Positions 1 to 15,641 of a DNA stretch of 64,000 bases are shown here, in pieces. The notes beneath the pieces are model-generated. The model was given only the letters and a program-made list of their open reading frames with translations, searched no databases and had not been told where the DNA came from. Origin of the DNA: Thunnus maccoyii. Lineage: Eukaryota; Chordata; Actinopteri; Scombriformes; Scombridae. The DNA is taken from assembly GCF_910596095.1 (NCBI RefSeq), contig NC_056548.1, positions 10,813,151 to 10,877,150 on the forward strand. The letters run 5' to 3'. A program made the position numbers and the translations under genes. Position 1 is the first letter of the stretch. Every line of letters begins with the position of its first letter.

Positions 1-143
1 ATGGGAGCGAGGCGAATTCCACGTGAAAATGTTTGATTTGCGTTATATTAAAGGTGGGATATATAGATGAATTCTGATAATACTGATATCAAAATAATGG
101 GTTTTTATATTTTTTTTTGTTATACTATGACAGCTTTAAAGGT

Positions 144-302
144 GATCTTGACTACTTTCAAGAGACCTACTGTACAAGGTCAAGAACAAACTGTTCTGTC
201 CTTAATGACGAAACAGTCTCAAGATCCACTTGTTCTGAGGCTTTCAAGTATATTATACAGTCTTCATCAGCAGATGGAGTCTGCCCAGTTATGGAGCTGT
301 AG
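144..302 (+). CDS. Possible terminal exon of an unidentified upstream gene (partial)
   Basis: A pyrimidine-rich tract ending in CAG at about 141-143 is followed by an open frame of about 52 residues that ends in TAG at 300-302. The peptide is hydrophilic, has four cysteines (near residues 15, 21, 35 and 49 of the exon) and ends in Met-Glu-Leu. Its composition is more protein-like than that of the neighbouring chance ORFs. I do not recognise the family, and the upstream exons lie outside the window. An overlapping frame is also open here (67-330), so the frame is not certain. It could be a chance ORF in the region upstream of shd. Confidence 0.25.
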   Translation, partial: DLDYFQETYCTRSRTNCSVLNDETVSRSTCSEAFKYIIQSSSADGVCPVMEL

Positions 303-330
303 AGGTTCAAACTTTATATTATTAATTTGA

Positions 331-869
331 ACATTATCTTAATTAGCATGATCATTTGTGTACGTTACTCACCTTATCTTTTCCTGATACGAGAAGCTGC
401 CTCACAGCCAAGTAGGGCTGCAAATAACAATTATTTTTTATTAATCTATCGATTATTCTCTCAATTAATCGATTAGTTGTTTGGTCTATAAAATGTCAGA
501 GTAGTCAATCTGAACAAATTAACAATAATGAAAGCAGTAAAACCACTTATAATCTCTTTCATCCCTGTCTCAGATTTAATTCAGGCATACAATACCACTT
601 TTTGCCCAGCAGATGTCGCCATTTTGAAAGTATCAAATACATCGAAACAGTGACCCATATTTAATGAAATTGTTTCATATTGACTCAGTGCTTCAGAAAA
701 CTTAATTTCCCCCATCACTACCTTACTCTTGTTATATCTTTATTCTTCTGTGGTGCGTTTGTGGGAGCTAACACCAAGACAAACTCACTGCATGTCTGCA
801 TACTTGGCTAAGAAGCAGATTCTGATCTTATCTATCCATCTATATTAAGGTCGACCCACTAAAAATATG
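331..869. other. Intergenic sequence with repeat remnant
   Basis: No coding signal was seen. About 413-680 is a remnant of the common teleost repeat that opens with GGGCTGCAA and carries repeated ATCGATTA-type motifs. A reverse-oriented remnant of the same family lies at about 1869-1946 in the shd 5' region. Related fragments recur near 13372, 16025, 39880, 61335 and 63740. Confidence 0.5.
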
Positions 870-879
870 TCTCTACTCC

Positions 880-1094
880 CCTTTAAGCCAGCGAGTGTTG
901 TGTCGGGGACCGTCTGCTCTACAGTCTGGTCCAGCTAACATTAGCTGTCGGACCTGCTTGTCTCAGGAGCAGCTGGACGGATTTCACGGGCAACAATGTT
1001 TTCTTTTTAGATCAGACAACGTTATAACGAAACGCTGGATGGTAACCAGAAAGATATTTAAGTCTAACGGGGAACCGCCAATGCAAAGAAAGAG
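880..1094 (+). promoter_or_regulatory. shd: Probable promoter and non-coding first exon of shd
   Basis: This stretch is richer in CpG and less repeat-like than its surroundings. It ends in a good splice donor (AAAGAG followed by GTGAGC at 1095). The first coding exon of shd is preceded by an acceptor ending at 2338, four bases before the start codon, so an upstream non-coding exon is required; this is the best candidate seen. The transcription start cannot be fixed from sequence alone. Confidence 0.35.
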
Positions 1095-2342
1095 GGTGAG
1101 CCTTTACAAGTTAACTATCGGTTGAGACGCTTCGACGTTAGCTGCGGGTATCTAGCTAACTGGGCTAACTTAGCTTTGGCGTATTGACAGAGCGGTGACT
1201 GAAAGAGTCTTAACTTTGTTAAATAAGTAATATTATCAACAGCAAGATTGGTCTATTAGCTTGGTGCTGATATTTTGGAAGTAAACGTTATCTTTAAATC
1301 AACTGTTATCGATAAGTGATTGATTGAAATCCTAAAATAATGCTAACAAGCAGTTGTGATTGGTTTCTGTGATTGGATTTAGCAAGCTAGCTGGTTAGCA
1401 TAAACAAAACCCAATTTTACCCCAGCTTTACCTGATAAAAAGTCATCAGACTTTACAAGCTGGTGTTTTCGTTGGACCTGTTGATTATTTTTTCTAATGT
1501 CAATACTTTTTTCTGCAGGCCACAGTTCAATCTTTGGTAGGAGGGTTAACAACTCCAACAAGTTAATATTAGCTAAAGTAAACATACTAACGTTAATACT
1601 CATACTAATAACTGTACTACTACCAATCATGCTAACTTATAGCCCGCTTTTTGTTTACATCTGGAACAATTAGTCGATCATAATCGTGTACGTAATTTTA
1701 TTAAGTAAAACTACCAAACATTTCCATGTTCCAGCTTCACTATTGTGAGGGTTTGCTGCTTTCCTTTGTCTTATGTGATGGTGGACTGGAGATCTTTTTG
1801 TGTTGGAAAAGCAAGCAAAACCCGGGCTTAGTAAATTACTATATAACTGTATTCTAAAAGTCTATAGAGTAATTGATTGATCCAGAATATAATCAGATAT
1901 AGTCAGATTACTCGATGATGAAAACAATCCTTTGTTGCAGCCCTACTGAAATAATAAGTGTCCCTTCTCAAGGCTACTGGATTGTCAATTGGCTGGTATT
2001 GATATTAATTTATCTCTGATCCATCTAGGATTTCAACCACATTAGACTGTAGGTGTCTCCATTTATTTTGCATATAGTTTAGTGCTAATGTTTAAATGTT
2101 AAAATGGCCATGGCAAGACACCAGTGTCAACAGTAATGTGTTAAAATAGCTTTCTCGGTTTGATCAAGTGCCATAAAACCTAATGTATTCAATATATAAG
2201 GTGAAACAGAAAATTTAAGCTGATTTTAAGTTTGACTAACATTATAAAAGTAAATTAACAGGTGAAAGATTGAATAAATTTAGTTCTCTAACTATGCCAC
2301 CCTAAAGTATTCTGCTCAATCTGTCATTTTGTTCCCAGATCC

Positions 2343-7083
<4,741 letters not shown>

Positions 7084-8072
7084 CACTGACACACACACAC
7101 AAACATAACACTCTTTCTCTTGGTGCTACTGAATACAATATATACTCATATTTGCCCCTTTCATACATGCCTTTCCACTGCCATCTTAACCTTCACTGCT
7201 CACATGAGATTGGACTGTTTGGTGCCATCTTTTCCTTTTGCCGTTTACCATAACCCCAATAGCTACACTGGCAGCTAAATAAGACAGCTCAGTGCCTCGT
7301 GAACCTATGCCTGTGAACTGGTTTTGCCACTGACATCCCTGTTTTAATATCATACTTTTAGGTCGAAGATAAAAACCGAAACTTTAGTCTTGAGGTGTCT
7401 TGAGACGGTAGAATCTACAGAACATTGCATGGAGATTGGCTCTCATACTGCTGTGCAGAGATGGACTGTGCTATCTGCTCATTTTTAAAGGATAATACAG
7501 GTGTTTTCTTTTAAGTTTGTGCCAATCATCTAGATTGACTGTTTCAGCCAAGGCAACAGTTTTTTTTTTTTCATGTGAATTTTTAAAATGACAGAAATCA
7601 AACAAACAGGACAATGGAGGTGGAGTGCGGAGAGTTAAAATAGATGTAGACACTAGAAGGTGCAGTAGAAAATGTGCTGTAACTACAAACAACACTGTTA
7701 TTATCCTTTAAGTGTTAGTTACCAATACCAATCACACACTACATTTTTAAACCATAGCTGTGTGTTAGCACTGGGTTTCTCTGTGCGTTTCAGAGGCCTG
7801 TGAATGTTATACGATGCTGTAGCTGCTTGCCTGCAGTGCTCTCCTCAGTTCATCATGTTATGTGTGAACACAAACTGACAAGACAGACATGACTTGTTAA
7901 CTTCACATGATAACAGACTCCTGCAATACTAGTTTCTAGAATAAAAACTGCAGTATTATATTGAAAGCTTGTGGCTTTGTGATCATGACTATTAAAAAGA
8001 AGAAAAAAAAAAAAGCTTTGGTAGATTATTTACTGTGCTGTTTTATAAGATTTAAAATGTGTTGAAAATAAA
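7084..8072 (+). other. shd: shd 3' untranslated region
   Basis: About 1 kb after the stop codon contains no further exon. Two AATAAA signals are present, at 7940-7945 and 8067-8072; the second is followed by a GT/T-rich stretch typical of a cleavage site, so alternative 3' ends are possible. Confidence 0.6.
8067..8072 (+). terminator. shd: Polyadenylation signal, shd
   Basis: AATAAA followed within 30 nt by a T/GT-rich downstream element. A second AATAAA lies upstream at 7940-7945. Confidence 0.6.
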
Positions 8073-8750
8073 GGTGTTGTCTGTTTTTAAATTGTCTGTG
8101 TGTCATTTAATTTTGATTTTTAGATTTTTTTGAAACCAGTTTTTCATTGCATGTTAGGCTTCATAACCCATCATATGACCATAGCACATCATATAACCAT
8201 TTAAAATGCATTGTTGAGGAAGACCAAGAGTTGAAGGTGAGGCAAATATGTAATTAAAGGGAAGTTAAAGGTGCTGCTCCTGCATGTTTGTTTACATCAA
8301 TTTTGGGTTAATTAGGTTGAGGTGTATCATCTCATAAAGTGTAAAATGATGAGTTTAAACATGTTGATGTTAGCCTGCTTTCTTTAAAATGTGACATTGA
8401 ATGAGTGATGCACTACAGCCATAGAAAGATGCTGTCTATTGCAGATTAAATTACTATTGTGTTTCTTCAGTTAAATATTCTTATTATTCGTTTTAACTTA
8501 CAGAAGTGATGCTTTAGAGGCTAATGATTTTAACATACTTAGCCAACATTTCATTAGAACCAGAACAAAAACTCAGAGGGTTCACTCTGCTCCTCTTTCC
8601 AGTAAGATAGTATATATACTGATCTTGCACCACAATATTCCCGGTTTTGTGACATAATTTATTGCAAGGATGTTTTTTTGTTTGTTTTTTTGTTTTGGCT
8701 AAATGAAAATCAGTGTTATTCCAATTCAATAAACTGGTAAGAAAGCGTGG
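8073..8750. other. Intergenic sequence, shd to spmap2
   Basis: AT-rich sequence with no gene, RNA or clear repeat that I can support. Confidence 0.5.
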
Positions 8751-8940
8751 CTGCTCATCTGCTCATTGGTTGAATGATTGAGGAATATCTACCTGCGAGC
8801 AGCGGGAAAGGTAGAGTTGGGCATCTTCAGTCACTCTGCACATATACGATCTTTGGTATATTCTACCCCTCGGGCGCCACCTGATACCATAGCAACCGGC
8901 TGGTGTCGGTGTCACCGGAGAGAACAGCGACTGCAGGACA
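8751..8940 (+). promoter_or_regulatory. spmap2: Probable promoter and non-coding exon of spmap2 with RFX X-box
   Basis: A GC-richer stretch ends in ACAG followed by GTAAAC, a plausible splice donor, at 8941. It contains GATACCATAGCAAC at 8883-8896, close to the palindromic RFX X-box consensus (GTTNCCATGGNAAC). RFX factors drive cilium and flagellum genes, which fits a sperm-tail gene. The exon itself is inferred. Confidence 0.4.
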
Positions 8941-8944
8941 GGTA

Positions 8945-9735
8945 AACATTGTGGCTTTTTCGAGTAAGTAAAAGTACATAAGTATTAGCAGGAAAATGTA
9001 TTTAAAGTATTGAAATACTCATTTTGTCCCTGTGACTGATATATTATTATATATGACGTCATTAGATTATCAGTACTGAAGCATCAGTGTGTAAGCAGCA
9101 TGTTACTGTTGTAGCTGCTGGAGGTGGAGCTAGTTTGAACTACTTAATGTACAGTTAGCTAGTTTGGTCCAGTGGTTCCCAACCTAGGGACTGGGCTCCT
9201 CCAAAGGGTCACCAGATAAATCTGAGGGGTCATGAGATGATTAATGGCGGAGGAAAGAAGAAAAAACAAAGTTCTGATACACAAATCTGTTTTCAATTTT
9301 TGGCATTTTTCTGTAATCTTTGATTTTTGTGAAATATTGGATCATTTGGACATTTACTGGAATGAAACCATTCTGAGGGAAAAATCACTATTTAGTGGAG
9401 CTGTTAACAACTCATAGACATCTGAAATGTGACCGCGACTACATGCTGCTTTTTGTAAGACATCAAAAGCCATATAGGTTGGAAACCACTGGTTTCATCT
9501 TTAACAATGTGCTGTATTTTAAAAGCTTGTTATATTATCCATTGTTTCTAATCTTCATCTGCAAAGTAACTACAGCTGTCAAATAAATGTAATGAAGTAA
9601 AAAGTATATTTTCCTCTGAAATGTAGTGGAAGTGTAAAATAGCATAACATGGAAATACTCAAGTAAAGTACAAGTACCTCAAAAAATGTATTTAAGTACA
9701 GTAAGTAAATGTACTTAGTTGCTTTCCACCACTGT
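8945..9735. mobile_element. Teleost interspersed repeat interrupted by a MITE
   Basis: The outer parts (about 8950-9168 and 9493-9735) are two halves of one familiar fish repeat rich in AAGTACTTAAGTA-type motifs and ending near CTTTCCACCACTG. The centre, 9169-9492, starts CCAGTGGTTCCCAACCT and ends GGTTGGAAACCACTGG. These are inverted repeats, so a 324-bp MITE appears to be nested in the older element. Confidence 0.6.
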
Positions 9736-9886
9736 GCTGTTGACAGGAGGATGTAACGTGTTCAAATGGAGTTAAAACAAAGTTTATGATGAGTAGATAA
9801 TGCATAAAGTCTTTGAAGGCTGCTGATATTGTAATAAGTGGAAAATTTCAGCTGCTACGTGCTCTGTTCTCCATTCAGCTTCAATT

Positions 9887-9900
9887 GTTTCCATGGCAAC
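9887..9900 (+). promoter_or_regulatory. spmap2: RFX-type X-box overlapping the spmap2 start codon
   Basis: The 14-mer GTTTCCATGGCAAC fits the X-box consensus almost perfectly, and the spmap2 ATG (9893) sits in its centre. See the related site at 8883-8896. Binding is inferred. Confidence 0.4.
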
Positions 9901-12900
9901 TCGGACGCAGCAGCTTGCCCAGGCCAAACCCAACCGACTCAGATATCCAGACCGGTAGGCCTAAATGAACCCATCTTTGTCTCCTTGTCGCTCATCTTTC
10001 TCTGACTGGGCCTGTTTTCTATCTTCCAGTCGTTCTGTTTACTGGCTGGATAAACTGCCACCAGAGAAGACAGGACCCACCACCGAAATTGGTACACATC
10101 TCACCTTTTCTCTTCTGTATAAACAACAGCTTTTTTTCTGCTACTGTGTTTTTTTTTGTGATGCCATGATTGTGTTTCTTTATAGAGTTAACCCCTCGCT
10201 GGTCAGAGCTGTGTAGGAATAAAAAGTTCTACGCTCAAGTCACGTAAGTATAACTACTACTGCATGTGTAATTTCTTTTTTAGGTGCCTTTGACACTTCC
10301 TGCCTTGTCTGCTTTCTTAAAAATATTTTTCATTGTAAATAACTCAGTTGTCTATTTCTTTAATTCCTGTTTTATAATATTTCTTATTGTCAGTCATTAA
10401 ATTTCAGACTTTTCCAGGATTTCATTGTTCTGTCTGTGACATATGTTGTGTTTTATTGTAGTATTTAGTATTATTTTTGTATAGTAGCGCTATGGAGCAA
10501 TGTTTTTATGAGTTAGCCCCAGTTTTGTTTATTTGTGTGACCAAACCAATGGTTTCACACTTTTCCGCTGATCTACAGGTGGCAGTAAAGTGCCAATAAA
10601 CACATCAATGCATCAGCAAAGGCAGGAAGGAAACTGGAAACTAGTGAACATGGACATAAACAATGCGGGATATAAAATATTCTATAAAAAAATCATCACT
10701 TTATAAATGCTTTATAAGGATGGAAATACATTAAACGTGTTTGTTAGACCTCAAGCAGAGGCATCCTGTGTTTATGTGAGAAACACTGAATGTAAACATT
10801 TAATACCTTTCAGATCTTTCTAAACTTATCTTCTCCTCCCTCCTATGTTTATCCTCCTTATTTTGTTTTCTTCCTCCATTCCTCTTTCCCCTTTCTTCAT
10901 CTTCCTCTTTTATTTCAGTTACCCTTTCATGTCCCCCCCTTACGCTCCTTGTTATGTCACACTCTTCCTCTTGGCTTCATTTCTTCTCCTCTGCTTCCCG
11001 CTACAACCTGGCTATTGTTTCATTCACGCAGACTGTCTCCCGTATGGGAAGTGAGTGAATGGGCTCTCAGGGCTGTTCCATCTGAACGGCTGTGTAGACT
11101 GGCTCAGCCTCGGGCACCTGCAGTTGGCTGGCAGTCAGACCGCCCGCTGCTGTTTCCAGTGAGTGGCACATTCACTATTTCCTTAGAAATTCCTGTGTAT
11201 TCAGAAGACCATGAGTTAGCTTGCCACAAGGTCTTTTAAACCCCACAGCTGGCTCATTAGAAAGTCTGAAAACTGAATTTTAAGGCTATAAAGGCCTTAA
11301 AGTTTGCCTTCGAGTCTGTCTTATTTTTGCTTTGTGTTGGTGCAGTTTTGTCACTTGCTTCTAATGACAGACCCCTGTGTGGTTTCACTGGTGTTAACTT
11401 CTCTGATTTTTGCAGTATTCAAGATTGTTTTCAGTTTAAGATGGTTTGATGTTTTTTCCTTAAGCAATAAGTACATCTTAAAAGTTTCACATTTGAACAT
11501 ATCATGCACATTTCCTGGTTGATCATTTTTTATTTTGGGTCTCTACTGGAATATCTTTGCATGATTTACAGTTCAAAAAACTCCTTATTTATGTTATGCT
11601 GGCCCTTAACAGCCCCTCAGTTCAGCCTCTGTCTGAAACAGGCCATTTTAGCTCCTGAGTCTTTAAGCCCCCCTCCCAATGAGCCCACTGTGATTGGCCA
11701 GCTCCAGGTAGCTGCCACTCAGCAAACTTCCGGTGGTTCCCGACGCTACTTAAACAAACTATAGTAGTCAGATTTCACTTCTTTTTCTCGTTCTTTACTC
11801 AAAATGGAAAGTTCTCAAATACATCCGCACATGTTCAAATCCCAAATCTGGTCCAAAAATAAGCGAATGGACAATGCAAATGACATGTGGAACATCCTTT
11901 GCAACAACCTTAACAACAAAAGCTACAGAACAGATGGCCATTTGTTGGCACGCCCGAACAATCTGATGTCATCACGAAGAGGAAGTAGAGGTAACTTTGC
12001 AAACAAAGTGTTCAGAGCAGGCTGAAGCTTGTCCTTTTGACTTTCAGGGAGCATTTTTATGTAAGTTCTCCTCAAGTTTTGAACCTTTGACCATGTTTAA
12101 CATAGACATCTGACATTATAGTATTAAAATAGCAGATCACAAGAGGGATGATATGTCCCCTTTAACTTTCATGAATCTGTCTGCCTGAGACATAAAACCT
12201 CAAGTTTAAGGAAAGTGCAAGGATAACTAATCATTTAAGTTGTGCACTGACACATGTAATATATGAGTCTTGTAAGTTGCAGCAAACATGTTGTAGTAAA
12301 AATTTAGTCTGTACAAAAGTGGTGGACTGACCAACCTAATGACACAGCAACATTGTTGTACATAGAGCCAGCATCAAAAAATGTTTAAATGTCAACATCA
12401 CCCTTTCTGTGTCAGTCGTTTTTGGAACTGCTTGGCATGTTATGGACTGGACTGCATTTATATAGGGCTTTTCTAGTCTACCGACCACTTTACAACACAT
12501 GCCAACATTCACCCATTCACACACACATTCATACACTGAAGGCAGAGGCTGCCATGTAAGGTGCCAACCTGCTCATCACAAAAGCGCTTTACAATATTTC
12601 TAAGGCTCACCCATTGACACATATACTCACACACCAATGGCATAGCCATCAGGAGCAATTTGGGGTTCAGTATCTTTCCCAAAGACAGCTGGGGATCGAA
12701 CCACTGACTTTCTGATTAGTGGATGATCCGCTCTACCTCCTGCACCAAAGCTGTGCCAAAGCTCCAAAACAGCTGCCCTAAACTTACAGCACCTGGTACT
12801 AGCACCAAGTACTAACCAGGTAGTAATCAGTTAAATTCAATTTAATTTATTTCAATTCAATTTATTTTCAATTCAGTTAATTTCAGTGCAGTTATGCACT

Positions 12901-14427
12901 GCGGCTGAACACTCAATGGAATTTCTCCAAGTTTTATTTGTTTGATTGCTTCCCAAGAGCTTACTGTGTGTCTGATATTGTGCTTTTTTGTGTTCGATAT
13001 GATTTCACTCATAAACTGAAATGTGATTGTAGTTGAGCAGAGCGACACAGACAGCAGTTGCCACTTCACGGATTTGCCAGCTTGCCCAACCAAAGAGAAA
13101 GCAAGTTCTGGGGAGCTCTGGCCACAAACCCAAACCTGTGCCCATGACCCACATGGCCTGCAGAGCATCAGCACACATAGAGCTACTTGCCAGTAAGTCA
13201 TCTTGCATTGTATCTGATCATTCTCCACTCTATTATGGCATTTTTAAAGGAATAGTTCAACATTTTGGGAAATACACTTCGCTTTCTTTCTGAGAGTTAC
13301 AGCCAGGGTTAGCTTAGCTTAGCACAAAGAGTGGAAACCGGAGGGGAAACAGTTAGACTGTCTCTGTCCGTAGAAGAGCTGTAACAATTAGTTGACTAAT
13401 TGATTGTTCCACCGGCAGAAAATTAATCTGAAACTATTTTGATAATCAAATAATCGTTTAAGTCATTTTGTAAGCAAAAAAGCCAAATATTCAGTGGTTG
13501 TAGCTTCTCAGATGTGAGAATTTGAAACTTTTCTGTCATACATGATAGTAAACTAAATATGTTTGGGTTTTAGGGTGTTGATTTGACAAAACATGGTATT
13601 TGAAGACGTCTCTTGAGCCTTAAGAAATTATAACAGGTTTCTTATTATTATAATTATTATAATTTCTTATTTTGGGGCTCTACAGGAATATCTTTGCATG
13701 ATTTACAGTTCAATATAATTACACATTCTGTTGTAAAAGTAGATTAAGTCAAATACGTAGTTGTATTGTTTTTATCATGATTCAACTCTACCTTTTAACC
13801 ACACTGTGCTCCATAGAGAGAGACCTTTGTTTATTCTTTGAGGGTATTTAGGGAGCTATCTTGTCTTGTGTCCAAAAAAGAAAGTGTGTTGGACTTTAGC
13901 TCAACAAAAGGTGTCAAGAGCTATGTTTGGTTTGGGGCTCTCTGCTTTCCTGCTTTAAGGAGGTTAAACTCCATTTGTGTAACATGCATGAAGCGAACGC
14001 ATTATCAGGTCATGTAACATCTCATGGCCTTATGCCAATTGTGTTAATTTTTGAATGTCAAACATTCAAAAATTAACTAAAATTCTTACATGATTCTTAC
14101 ATATTACACCTGTAATAACCCTAACTGCAATATCACCATGTTTTTATTGCTATTAGAGCTCATTTAGATTACTTTATCTCCTCAGCCCCTAAGAATGACC
14201 ACCCCAAGTTCGAAGGAGAGCGCTCAGTGTGCTGGCCCGTCTCCAGAGCGTCCAGAAACTACATTGCCAGCCAGAGACTTCTGGAGCTGTCCGGTCCCAA
14301 AGAGAGGAAGGCTTTGTTTGAGGGATATGACCCATACATCATTAGCCGAGCAGCCCGCTCTGCCAGCCCCTCACCTCGGATACAGCAGCTCTGTCTACCG
14401 CTGCCCCGAAAATGTAGCTCAAAGTAG
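9893..14427 (+). CDS. spmap2: Sperm microtubule-associated protein 2 (THEG)
   Basis: Coding exons are 9893-9954, 10030-10091, 10186-10243, 11032-11158, 13033-13192 and 14186-14427. They join in phase to 711 nt (236 aa), stop TAG. The protein is built of THEG repeats, short units with an aromatic/Trp start and a Leu-Ala-x-Pro-Lys type end. Visible examples are VYWLDKLP, RWSELCRNKKFY, EWALRAVPSERLCRLAQPR, ICQLAQPKRK and VCWPVSRASRNYIASQRL. No signal peptide or membrane helix is evident. THEG is known from haploid male germ cells and the sperm flagellum; its biochemical role is not settled. Human THEG, as I recall, is longer (about 379 aa), the difference being mostly N-terminal. The paralogue SPMAP2L is the alternative; linkage to plpp2, as in human 19p13.3, favours spmap2. 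RFX-like sites upstream fit germ-cell/cilium expression. Confidence 0.85.
10244..11031 (+). other. spmap2 intron 3
   Basis: No coding signal. The last 200 nt (about 10825-11030) are strongly pyrimidine-rich. ORFs reported in this stretch come from that biased composition. Confidence 0.6.
11490..12165. mobile_element. MITE-like repeat, about 670 bp (copy A)
   Basis: Shares long similarity in reverse orientation with 46516-47157. Shared landmarks include CATCCGCACATGTTC, CAGATGGCCATTTGTTGG and CAGTTCAGCCTC with their reverse complements. Both ends carry a CATATCATG- or ATATGTCC-type motif suggesting short inverted termini. A third fragment lies at about 13668-13720. It occupies spmap2 intron 4 and encodes nothing recognisable. 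Confidence 0.6.
12435..12770 (-). mobile_element. tRNA-derived SINE (reverse copy)
   Basis: Read on the minus strand it starts with a tRNA-like head (GCAGGAGGTAGAGCGGATCA, then a B-box-like GGTTCGATCCCC near 12690-12705). A body follows with AAATTGCTCCTGATGGCTAT and then a tail resembling CTAGAAAAGCCCTATATAAA. The same family occurs forward at 22970-23230. Confidence 0.7.
13245..13665. mobile_element. Two abutting repeat fragments
   Basis: 13248-13365 is half of the palindromic MITE family whose full copy is at 30604-31098 (shared AAAGGAATAGTT, CATTTTGGGAAA and TTAGCTTAGCTTAGCACAAA). From 13372 to about 13665 is a copy of the GCTGTAACAATTAGTTGA / ATCGATTA repeat family. Confidence 0.55.
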
Positions 14428-14743
14428 GAGGGATGAAGCCAAATGTCTGTTCCCTGCAGAGTAGTGATTGTTGTCCTTCTCCTCAACCAAGAGTGTTATT
14501 GTTATGAGCTATTTTTACATGTAAAATTATGACAAAGGCCTTATGTTTGTTGTCACATAATGGGCACACAACAGAAGAACAATGTGACCTTACTGTACAT
14601 CACCTTGTTTACTTGCTTACATCTCTGCAGTTAAGAGCAACTCTTCAATTCTACAAACTTCAAACAAGTTAATAGAGGGAGAAGACCAACTTTTCAGAAC
14701 TGCGGGTATCAATCAAAATCTGTTGGATGTCGTCATACATGCA

Positions 14744-14810
<67 letters not shown>

Positions 14811-14938
14811 GACACGTGTTTGTGTTTAATGTATTTTTAATAGCTACTGTTGTGCTCATGTGTGACATTAGTAGCCTAATTGTGAACAAGACAACTTATG
14901 TAATTGCAGGAACATCATATTTAGACCATTAAAATAAA
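14428..14938 (+). other. spmap2: spmap2 3' untranslated region with CA microsatellite
   Basis: A (CA)n tract of about 32 units spans 14745-14808, and an AATAAA signal lies at 14933-14938. The transcript end is inferred from that signal. Confidence 0.5.
14745..14808 (+). repeat. (CA)n microsatellite
   Basis: About 32 uninterrupted CA dinucleotides. Such a tract can adopt Z-DNA and is normally length-polymorphic. Confidence 0.95.
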
Positions 14939-15600
14939 AACAAATGCCCTGCAGCTGAAATTGCTTTGAGACAGTTCACATCCTGTTGTACATCCTGCAA
15001 GTCTTGTTTCATTAGTGTACACATGAGTAACAGAGCCCTTGATTCAGTGTTTCAGTAAAATGATGATATATGAATAATACATTTTGAAAGGTGAATTAAA
15101 AGATGTTTTTTTTGTTTTTTGTTTTTTTAAGAAGACCCCTCAAAATCAGATTCAAACATGCACTATAATTTAAGATTGTGTCTGACTAAACTTTACAACT
15201 ATAATTGGAGAAAGTGCACAGACACGCACAGGTGCTGGACCAATGAAACAATGTAACAAAGAAAGATGATCTAGACTTGAGTTTAGTTTGCTTGAAGAAG
15301 AGCATGTAGCCCGAAACGTCACTGGTGGATGTCTAAATAAACTGCATCTTAGGGAGTTACAGTGCACGGACCTTCATCCTTCTTTGTGAGAGTGAAACCT
15401 GTAAAAGTTGATCCTCGTGGCTTGAATTTTACGCGTGTTACCCCGAATAAAAGGGGAAACTATATCATCCATTTCGATGACCTCCTTGGGACCCAGAACC
15501 CTATTTTGGAAACCGTTGTGGACACAACGGGGCATTACTAGCAGCCGGGGCGGAACACGTGTTTGTCTTCACGCTGACAGGCTGCTGCTCTTCAGTTAAA
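14939..15600. other. Intergenic sequence, spmap2 to cytokine receptor gene
   Basis: No gene seen. A repeat-like stretch around 15291-15320 has a hammerhead-like core (see findings). The GC-richer part from about 15440 to 15600 is the likely promoter of the receptor gene; I could not assign specific sites. Confidence 0.45.
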
Positions 15601-15641
15601 CGATGTTGATGGAGACGCAGAGATTGTCTGAGCTCTCACTG
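15601..15641 (+). promoter_or_regulatory. il27ra: End of probable non-coding first exon of the cytokine receptor gene
   Basis: The sequence CTCTCACTG followed by GTAAGT is a consensus splice donor, and the next acceptor (ending 17897) precedes the signal-peptide exon. An ATG at 15603 would open a 22-codon upstream ORF that ends at 17925-17927 after splicing; a second small ORF follows at 17927-17944. The exon is inferred. Confidence 0.4.
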
